NCBI GenBank assembly: GCA_018817865.1
Contig: JAHITG010000290.1
Span: 1-8,805, forward strand
Length of the DNA stretch: 8,805 nucleotides
Reading direction: 5' to 3'
Source: Spirochaetota bacterium
Lineage (GTDB): Bacteria > Spirochaetota > JAHITG01
Part shown: in pieces, positions 1 through 4,167 of the stretch
Position numbering within the stretch: position 1 is the first letter of the stretch
Layout: the number at the start of each line of letters is the position of its first letter
The notes under the pieces: generated by a model
Seen by the model: the letters and a program-made list of their open reading frames with translations, nothing else
What the model was told of the DNA's origin: nothing
Databases searched by the model: none
Program-made: the position numbers and the translations under genes

Positions 1-1
1 A

Positions 2-103
2 AGTCGTTTAAGAACCAGTACAAAATCTCCCTTTACCTGCAAGGACCTGAAAAACAAAGTAAAAAATGTATATATGAAAATTTTTAGTGAAGAGATTTAT
101 TAA
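2..103 (+). CDS. Possible 3' end of a gene entering from the left edge (uncertain)
   Basis: The frame starting at base 2 is open for 33 codons and ends in TAA at 101-103. It encodes a basic, Lys-rich tail containing the stretch SPFTCKDLKNKVKNVYMKIF. The frame starting at base 1 is also open, to a TAG at 85-87, so openness alone does not prove coding. The frame-2 translation looks more protein-like, and its SP...Y..-(I/M)-(F/W) spacing faintly recalls the C-terminal end of SPINDLY/O-GlcNAc-transferase-type proteins. The piece is far too short to assign. From 104 to 206 I see only AT-rich sequence with no gene. Confidence 0.25.
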   Translation, partial: SRLRTSTKSPFTCKDLKNKVKNVYMKIFSEEIY

Positions 104-206
104 GTTAGAAATTAAGATAAATGGCGATGGTGCCTATTAATACAAAGTCTAAGAATAAAACTAATGATATATCTATACTCCTAAAATCAACAGCTATGTA
201 TTAATA

Positions 207-248
207 ATATAGGAATGGCCGGGTTCCATATCAAGGCCATTCCTATAT
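207..248 (-). terminator. 14-bp perfect inverted repeat downstream of the receiver operon
   Basis: Bases 207-220 and 235-248 are exact reverse complements (core AGGAATGGCC / GGCCATTCCT) around a 14-nt loop. The structure lies 35 bp beyond the stop codon of the GAF-REC gene. On the minus strand it is followed by a loosely U-rich run (UAUUAAUACAU), not a clean U-tract. On the plus strand there is no T-tract at all. It is best read as a minus-strand transcription end or 3' stabilising hairpin. It could also serve a gene entering from the left. Confidence 0.5.
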
Positions 249-255
249 GATCTAT

Positions 256-279
256 AAGGGTATCATCTCTGACACCCTT
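256..279 (-). other. 3' RNA hairpin with GAGA tetraloop
   Basis: In minus-strand RNA, AAGGGUGUCA pairs with UGAUACCCUU as a 10-bp stem with one G-U wobble, closed by a GAGA (GNRA-type) tetraloop. In plus-strand RNA the wobble becomes an A-C mismatch, so the fold favours minus-strand transcription. It begins 4 bp after the stop codon of the GAF-REC gene and precedes the longer inverted repeat at 207-248. The two together probably form the 3' end structure of the operon mRNA. No U-tract follows it directly. Confidence 0.45.
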
Positions 280-283
280 CCCC

Positions 284-1192
284 CTAATTATTATTGCGTA
301 CATCCTCAATAACATGTTTTAGAGCAGCAAGGCTTACAGGTTTCTGAATAATGTGCGAAATATTATATTTTTTGATCATTTTATTATCCATCATCCCTGT
401 GTGACCGCTTAAAACAATGAACTTCGGCCCGTACCTTAATAATTGATTCTTTACCTTTTTGATCAATTCCATTCCATCCATTACAGGCATTTTGATATCA
501 GTGATAACTATATCAACTTTATGTTTACAGATATAATTATAAGCCTCTTTCCCATTATAAACACGGTGACAGTTATAATCAAATCCTTTCAGCATGGTAT
601 ATAATAAATCATTCAGGTCCGTTTCATCCTCAACGATAAGAAGCTTTAGTCCATTCTTTTTAATTTCATCTACAGCAGTCTCAATACCCAGTATTAAACT
701 GGAAAAATTTTGACTGATCTTTTCCAGTTTTGATATTTTTTTAATATTGAATTTATTCTCATGATAATCAGCAATATGGAATAATCCTTTACACCCTTTT
801 CTTGTCTTTAAAGGTATCAATGCCAGACTTCCAAATCCTTCAGATAAACAATTGTCTTTTAATTCAACATGATCTGAGAATTTATTAAAAAAGTCATCAT
901 CATTAATCCTACCCCAGTAACTACCAAATTTCGTGAAATCATTCTCTATTTCCTTGGCCGGACCCTGAATCACCTGACCACACATACAGTCCAGTTTCTC
1001 CTTAACTTCCTTATTATGAATGCAGTCCACTTCCTTCAGAAAAGATCTTCTGTATCCTATTGTTTTATAAAACCGATATTGATTATTTATATCATCTCCT
1101 TTTAAGCGTATCCCCATACATTTAGCATCGGTAACAAATGAGATCAATGAAAAAGAAAAATCGATCGCATTATTTAATATTTTTTTATACAT
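284..1192 (-). CDS. GAF-domain sensor fused to a response-regulator receiver (GAF-REC, no kinase)
   Basis: This is a 302-residue soluble protein with no signal peptide or membrane segment. Residues about 8-170 look like the GAF-type sensor domain often found in bacterial histidine kinases. The cues are CMCG at 69-72, an FT..GS.W motif at 86-93, and NC..EGFGSLALIPL at 114-128. Residues about 183-300 are a complete receiver: acidic pair E188/D189, phosphoacceptor D232 in ITDIKMP, S262 in the switch position, and K284 in QKP. Neither a kinase core nor a DNA-binding output follows. It probably binds an unknown small ligand and takes phosphate from a separate kinase, or acts by protein contact. 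A GGGAGAAG ribosome site (complement at 1198-1206) supports the ATG start. It lies 23 bp after the HTH-REC gene, in one operon. The codons are AT-rich compared with the right half of the window. The domain assignment is firm for REC and good for GAF; the role is inferred. Confidence 0.85.
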   Translation of the reverse strand: MYKKILNNAIDFSFSLISFVTDAKCMGIRLKGDDINNQYRFYKTIGYRRSFLKEVDCIHNKEVKEKLDCMCGQVIQGPAKEIENDFTKFGSYWGRINDDDFFNKFSDHVELKDNCLSEGFGSLALIPLKTRKGCKGLFHIADYHENKFNIKKISKLEKISQNFSSLILGIETAVDEIKKNGLKLLIVEDETDLNDLLYTMLKGFDYNCHRVYNGKEAYNYICKHKVDIVITDIKMPVMDGMELIKKVKNQLLRYGPKFIVLSGHTGMMDNKMIKKYNISHIIQKPVSLAALKHVIEDVRNNN

Positions 1193-1215
1193 TTCAGCTT
1201 CTCCCTGCTTGAAGA

Positions 1216-1791
1216 TTAGGTATATTTATATTTATTCCCCTGTTTCATGATTGAAACCAGCTCCTTTAGATCAAATGGTTTCTGAAAATAATAATCCACT
1301 CCCGATGAAACACTTCTGGTTTGAACTTTTTCCGAGTGATGGCCGGTGATGGCAATTACAATTGTATCTTTATTATGTTTTTTTATAAGCTTGCAGACTT
1401 CAATTCCATTTATCCCTGGAAGCATTATATCCAGGATCACATAGGTTGGATTGATCTTATTCATTAACTGACCGGCTTGAAATCCATTATTAGCGATAAA
1501 AATTTCACTTTTCGGAAAATATTTAGATAAACTCCTATGAGTGAATCTGCATAATCTCAAATCATCATCCACTATTAAAATTTTAATAATATCCGAGTCC
1601 TTCCAATCAGCAGGAAAGGGCATATTATTTTTATCGAGAAAGAATCTCAGGTCCTCCTTTTTAATCCTGCGATGTCCCCCGACTGTTCTGTATGCTTTAA
1701 GCTTATCCTGATTGATCCAGTCAATTATAGTAGTAATAGTGACTCCACAGATCTTGCTTACCTGATGTGTTGTAAAATTTCGATTCACCAT
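1216..1791 (-). CDS. Response regulator with N-terminal MerR/excisionase-type HTH and C-terminal receiver
   Basis: This protein has 191 residues. Residues about 6-53 form a MerR/excisionase-family (HTH_17-like) helix-turn-helix. It begins FTTHQVSKICGV and ends with the typical wing TVGGHRRIKKEDL. A short linker leads to a receiver at about 70-185, with acidic residues D75-D77, phosphoacceptor D121 in ILDIMLPG, T149 and K171 in QKPF. The order, DNA-binding first and receiver last, is the reverse of OmpR- or NarL-type regulators. It should bind DNA under control of phosphorylation, but its targets and partner kinase are not in view. It is the first gene of a two-gene operon with the GAF-REC protein. 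The start ATG is at 1791-1789. No good Shine-Dalgarno is visible before it, only an A-rich leader of about 28 nt from the predicted promoter, so a low or unusual initiation rate is possible. The next codon is GTG. Confidence 0.88.
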   Translation of the reverse strand: MVNRNFTTHQVSKICGVTITTIIDWINQDKLKAYRTVGGHRRIKKEDLRFFLDKNNMPFPADWKDSDIIKILIVDDDLRLCRFTHRSLSKYFPKSEIFIANNGFQAGQLMNKINPTYVILDIMLPGINGIEVCKLIKKHNKDTIVIAITGHHSEKVQTRSVSSGVDYYFQKPFDLKELVSIMKQGNKYKYT

Positions 1792-1810
1792 TTTTTCTAT
1801 TACTTTAAAA

Positions 1811-1837
1811 ATCTTAATTATCTTAATTATCTTAAAT
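1811..1837. repeat. Three tandem copies of a 9-bp unit over the promoter -10 region
   Basis: ATCTTAATT is repeated at 1811-1819 and 1820-1828. A third copy at 1829-1837 has one change (ATCTTAAAT). Read on the minus strand, the unit is AATTAAGAT, and each junction recreates a GATAAT hexamer. The array covers the proposed -10 box and transcription start of the receiver operon. It could be an operator for a dimeric regulator, a slippage-prone element, or low-complexity AT sequence. Confidence 0.6.
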
Positions 1838-1853
1838 AAAATTTAATAGTCAA
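1826..1853 (-). promoter_or_regulatory. Predicted sigma-70-type promoter of the HTH-REC / GAF-REC operon
   Basis: On the minus strand, a TTGACT -35 box (complement at 1848-1853) is separated by 16 bp from a GATAAT -10 box (complement at 1826-1831). Each hexamer matches its consensus at five of six bases. Transcription would start near 1819, giving a leader of about 28 nt. The flanks are very AT-rich. A small inverted repeat (AAATAA / TTATTT, 1874-1890) lies just upstream of the -35 box. Confidence 0.6.
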
Positions 1854-2154
1854 ATGTTTTTTTAAATAACAAAAAATAATCCCGTTATTTGCTATTATTA
1901 TCATATAAAGGAGATCACTAAAAAAGCAATAATTAATTTACCGGGAAGATCAGCAACATAATATTAACTGTTCTGGCAAAACCTTACAAAGTCCTGATCA
2001 CATTCACAATGGCATCAATTAATATATTCCGTCAATTTTTCCGGATTTTCATCCGAATGGCCTTATCATCTGCTGATAATGGTATCTCTATAGCCGCACC
2101 CCTGACAGCGATCAGGCCGGAAGACCGGCCCGGGATCAGGTTAAAAAAAATATA
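1854..2154. other. Long intergenic stretch with small hairpins and no convincing gene
   Basis: This region separates the divergent HTH-REC and metallo-hydrolase genes. Its left third is extremely AT-rich. From about 1940 it becomes more GC-rich and contains three local inverted repeats: CGGAT/ATCCG at 2042-2055, TTATCA/TGATAA at 2063-2079, and a nested structure at 2101-2140. The plus frame 1937-2158 is open for 73 codons, and the minus strand is open over about 2035-2175 in another frame (GLIAVRGAAIEIPLSADDKA and onward). Neither reading resembles a family I recognise. It may be a leader RNA, a decayed gene or a small gene. Confidence 0.4.
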
Positions 2155-2158
2155 TTGA
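2009..2158 (+). CDS. Possible 49-residue small protein (doubtful)
   Basis: An ATG at 2009 opens a 49-codon frame ending in TGA at 2156-2158, with a basic, partly hydrophobic N-terminal half (NIFRQFFRIFIRMAL). No Shine-Dalgarno precedes the ATG. The same frame is open upstream to 1937 without another ATG. An equally open frame lies on the opposite strand. The ORF ends at the proposed promoter of the metallo-hydrolase gene. It is listed only so that it is not lost; I would not annotate it as real without expression or conservation evidence. Confidence 0.12.
   Translation: MASINIFRQFFRIFIRMALSSADNGISIAAPLTAIRPEDRPGIRLKKIY
2101..2140 (+). other. Nested GC-rich inverted repeat upstream of the metallo-hydrolase gene
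   Basis: GGCCGG (2115-2120) and CCGGCC (2125-2130) form a perfect stem around AAGA. An outer CCTGA (2101-2105) can pair with TCAGG at 2136-2140, enclosing this stem, or with the earlier TCAGG at 2112-2116, giving a competing hairpin. The GATCAGG heptamer occurs twice (2110-2116, 2134-2140). An A-run follows on the plus strand, so this is not a rho-independent terminator in that direction. It lies just upstream of the predicted promoter and is therefore more likely a DNA site or a remnant than part of that gene's leader. Confidence 0.45.
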
Positions 2159-2183
2159 AAAAAGAAATAAAAGATTTACTAAT
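2155..2183 (+). promoter_or_regulatory. Weak candidate promoter of the metallo-hydrolase gene
   Basis: TTGAAA at 2155-2160 (five of six against the -35 consensus) stands 17 bp before ACTAAT at 2178-2183 (four of six against the -10 consensus). Transcription from here would start near 2190, about 26 nt before the ATG at 2216. That would rule out the in-frame TTG at 2183 as the start codon. The region is AT-rich, so chance matches are likely. Confidence 0.3.
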
Positions 2184-2203
2184 TGATAAATATTCTCAAA
2201 TTC

Positions 2204-2211
2204 AAGGAGGG
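2204..2211 (+). promoter_or_regulatory. Strong Shine-Dalgarno that fixes the hydrolase start
   Basis: AAGGAGGG ends 4 bp before the ATG at 2216. This is one of the best ribosome sites in the window. It selects ATG 2216 over the upstream in-frame TTG at 2183, which has no ribosome site and would bury the signal peptide behind 11 extra residues. Confidence 0.85.
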
Positions 2212-2215
2212 AAAA

Positions 2216-2944
2216 ATGAAATCTATATACAGTATATTAATAGTCTTAATCTTGAGCATAAGCCTGGGATTCACGGCCCAGAAAAAATACGAAAAGGACA
2301 CATTCGATACCGGTGATGGAAAACTCACGATCACCTTTATCGGACACGGGACATTGATGTTTGACTACAAAGGGATGATCATCCATATCGACCCGGTGGA
2401 ACGATATGCGGATTATAAAAAAATGCCTAAAGCGGACATGATCTTTATCACTCATGAGCATAAGGATCATCTTGATAAAAAAGCCGTCTCTCATATTCTT
2501 AAAAAAGAGACTAAGATCATCATCAACAAAGCATCATATGATATTCTTAAAAAAGGGATCGTAATGAAAAACGGGGAGAGCCAGGTAGAAAATAAGATCA
2601 GGATCGAAGCTGTCCCGGCTTATAACACGACAAAAGGAAGAGAAAAAATTCATCCAAAGTCAAGAGACAACGGTTATATCCTTGGTATCGGCAATATAAG
2701 GATCTATATCGCCGGAGATACGGAAGACATCCAGGAAATGATGAACATACAGAATATCGATATCGCTTTTTTACCCATGAACCAGCCCTATACAATGACA
2801 CCGAAGCAGGTAATAAACGCAGTGAAAATGTTCAGGCCAAAAGTACTTTATCCTTATCATTACGGCGATACGGATGTCTCAGAGCTTTCTAAACTGATGA
2901 AGCATATAAAATATACTGAATTACGTATCCGTGACCTGAAGTAA
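2216..2944 (+). CDS. Exported metallo-beta-lactamase-fold hydrolase (UlaG-like, Lactamase_B_2 type)
   Basis: From ATG 2216 the protein has 242 residues. Residues 1-21 are a typical signal peptide: K near the start, a hydrophobic IYSILIVLILSISLGF core, and a likely cut after TA. No lipobox Cys is present, so the mature enzyme should be periplasmic. The mature part follows the UlaG-like metallo-hydrolase pattern: strand with FIGHGT (42-46), HIDP (57-60), the metal motif H80-x-H82-x-D84-H85, VPAYN (133-137), a conserved-looking H146, bridging D168 in AGDTE, and C-terminal H215 in YPYHYGDT. All expected metal ligands appear present, so it should be an active di-metal hydrolase. The substrate cannot be read; relatives include the cytoplasmic L-ascorbate-6-phosphate lactonase UlaG and phosphodiesterase-like enzymes. 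It stands alone and converges on the diguanylate cyclase gene with 21 bp between stop codons. No terminator is evident in that gap. Confidence 0.88.
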   Translation: MKSIYSILIVLILSISLGFTAQKKYEKDTFDTGDGKLTITFIGHGTLMFDYKGMIIHIDPVERYADYKKMPKADMIFITHEHKDHLDKKAVSHILKKETKIIINKASYDILKKGIVMKNGESQVENKIRIEAVPAYNTTKGREKIHPKSRDNGYILGIGNIRIYIAGDTEDIQEMMNIQNIDIAFLPMNQPYTMTPKQVINAVKMFRPKVLYPYHYGDTDVSELSKLMKHIKYTELRIRDLK

Positions 2945-2965
2945 AGACCCTTTTATTTAAAACCC

Positions 2966-3871
2966 CTACCCTTCCTCCAGACAGTTCCCGCCCCTGGCCT
3001 TACACCGGTACATGAGCGTATCAGCCCTTTTGACCAGGGAATCGATCGTATCCTCTTTTCCGGCAAGAGTCGCCCCGACAGAGATGGTCACTTGAATATT
3101 ATCATCCTTCTCGCGGATATAGGAACTGCTGACCAGCCTGCAGAGTTTATTCCCCATGACATTCATATCTTCTTTATTGATATTTTCAATAGAGATGACA
3201 AACTCTTCTCCGCCCCACCGGCTGAGGAGGTCATAAGACCGGATACCCTGCTGGAGGGTCCCGGCTACTACCTTCAGGACCTTATCTCCGGCATCATGCC
3301 CGAAGGTATCATTTATTTTCTTAAATCCGTCTATATCAATAAAAAAAACACTGAATGGCCATTTATACCGTCTCAAACGTTCCAGCCTGGACTCAAGCTG
3401 CATTTCAAGGTATCGCCGGTTACTGACACCTGTCAGGCTGTCGACCATGGCAAACTTCTGCAGTTCTTTGGTCTTATTATCCAGCATCACCTGTGTGGAC
3501 ATGTTACTGAAGATCTCCACAACTCCGGTCAGCCGTCCTTTCAAATCGTATGCAGGGAAAGCACGGGTCACCACCAGAAGACGATGGCCTTTCTTATGAT
3601 TCAGAAAGATCTCATCCTTTTGAATACTCTTAACCTTTAAAACCCGTGCTGCAACACAAGAACTTGTACCGCAGAGCCTTTGCCCTTTTTTATCAGTATG
3701 CATCAGGATATTTTCACTACAGCTTGTTCCGATCACTTCGGAAGCTTTAAATCCGCTGAGCCCCTCAGCCCCCTTGCTCCAGTACCTGATCTTCAGGTTC
3801 AGGTCAAGGATGTAGACCCCTTCATACATATTATCCAGAATATTCTGATAGATCATTCTATTCAATTTCAT
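2966..3871 (-). CDS. PAS-GGDEF diguanylate cyclase
   Basis: This 301-residue soluble protein should make cyclic di-GMP from two GTP. Residues about 7-125 are a PAS sensor (N-terminal ILDNMYEGVYILDLNLKIRY; later FLNHKKGHRL). The PAS carries three cysteines, C51, C67 and C72, in the CSENILMHTDKKGQRLCGTS context common to PAS domains of such enzymes. A short helical linker (about 126-140) leads to the GGDEF domain: DSLTGVSNRR (144-153), metal-binding FFIDIDGFKKIND (176-188), GHDAGD (191-196), signature GGEEF (220-224) and a C-terminal KARGGN (291-296). An RSYD I-site (211-214) sits five residues before the signature, so product inhibition is expected. The ATG start is bounded by an in-frame TGA four codons upstream. 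The ribosome site GGAGTGAT lies unusually far (about 12 nt after GGAG) from the ATG. The gene is divergent from the RND pump gene. The ligand sensed by the PAS domain is unknown. Confidence 0.93.
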   Translation of the reverse strand: MKLNRMIYQNILDNMYEGVYILDLNLKIRYWSKGAEGLSGFKASEVIGTSCSENILMHTDKKGQRLCGTSSCVAARVLKVKSIQKDEIFLNHKKGHRLLVVTRAFPAYDLKGRLTGVVEIFSNMSTQVMLDNKTKELQKFAMVDSLTGVSNRRYLEMQLESRLERLRRYKWPFSVFFIDIDGFKKINDTFGHDAGDKVLKVVAGTLQQGIRSYDLLSRWGGEEFVISIENINKEDMNVMGNKLCRLVSSSYIREKDDNIQVTISVGATLAGKEDTIDSLVKRADTLMYRCKARGGNCLEEG

Positions 3872-3917
3872 ACCAATTGATCACTCCGGATATTGAATTA
3901 TTGCTCCAGTCTGATCA

Positions 3918-3945
3918 AAAATAGTGTAAACCAATGGAAAGTCAA
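3918..3945 (-). promoter_or_regulatory. Predicted promoter of the diguanylate cyclase gene
   Basis: On the minus strand, TTGACT (complement at 3940-3945) is followed after 16 bp by TATTTT (complement at 3918-3923), which matches four of six -10 bases. The leader would be about 40 nt. The same -35 hexamer and the same 16-bp spacing occur in the receiver operon promoter at 1826-1853, which slightly strengthens both calls. Confidence 0.45.
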
Positions 3946-3964
3946 GCTATTCGACAAACCTGAA

Positions 3965-3993
3965 TTTTCCTTATTCTTTATTTAAAAGGAAAA
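3965..3993. repeat. 8-bp inverted repeat in the divergent spacer
   Basis: TTTTCCTT (3965-3972) and AAGGAAAA (3986-3993) are exact reverse complements around a 13-nt loop. The right arm overlaps AAAGGAAA (3985-3992), which can instead pair with TTTCCTTT at 4037-4044, so two exclusive folds are possible. No T-tract follows on either strand in a way that suggests a terminator. Confidence 0.4.
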
Positions 3994-4044
3994 ACCGCAG
4001 AGGCACTCCCGGAAATTTTTCACTCCGAGGGATTCCTTTCCTTT
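3985..4044. repeat. Degraded copy of a dispersed GCAGAGGCAC-type palindromic repeat
   Basis: The element starts with AAAGGAAA (3985-3992) and ends with its reverse complement TTTCCTTT (4037-4044). Between them lie ACCGCAGAGGCAC (3994-4006), a GAAATTTTTC centre (4012-4021) and a partly complementary right arm (CACTCCGAGGG, 4021-4031). The left-arm core matches the repeat at the right edge of the window (8789-8801) at 12 of 13 bases. The inner arms no longer pair well, so it looks like an old copy. Confidence 0.45.
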
Positions 4045-4167
4045 GATTATTATTACATACTTGTTAATCTAAATTTTAAAAATCTTGACTTTCTGTTAAT
4101 AATTGTCATCTTTTCTGAAGTTTTTGAATTTAACTTTTTTCACTTTTATGCATCTAAAAGTTTATAT

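Larger units (their letters stand above)
3872..4167. other. Divergent spacer between the cyclase and RND genes
   Basis: This 296-bp AT-rich spacer must hold the promoters of both divergent genes. The cyclase side has a plausible promoter (3918-3945). On the RND side only a lone TTGACT (4085-4090) stands out; the -10 candidates 16-18 bp later are poor. The middle holds an 8-bp hairpin and a degraded dispersed repeat (3985-4044). The RND frame is open upstream to 3964 but has no ATG, GTG or TTG before 4168, so this is taken as chance. Confidence 0.6.

Noticed and set aside
2101..2140. GC-rich hairpin considered as a rho-independent terminator
   Set aside because: On the plus strand it is followed by an A-run, and on the minus strand by GC-rich sequence, so there is no U-tract in either direction.
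2183..2215. N-terminal extension of the metallo-hydrolase from an in-frame TTG
   Set aside because: No ribosome site precedes the TTG, the strong AAGGAGGG points to ATG 2216, and the extension would block the signal peptide.
2945..2965. Possible bidirectional terminator between the converging hydrolase and cyclase genes
   Set aside because: Only a 4-bp TTTT/AAAA pairing is present in the 21-bp gap, too weak to call.
3092..3640. 182-codon plus-strand open frame
   Set aside because: It is the exact antisense of the diguanylate cyclase GGDEF region, has no domain signal and no ribosome site.
3964..4167. Upstream in-frame extension of the RND gene (68 open codons)
   Set aside because: It contains no ATG, GTG or TTG start, runs through the dispersed repeat, and the family N-terminus fits ATG 4168.
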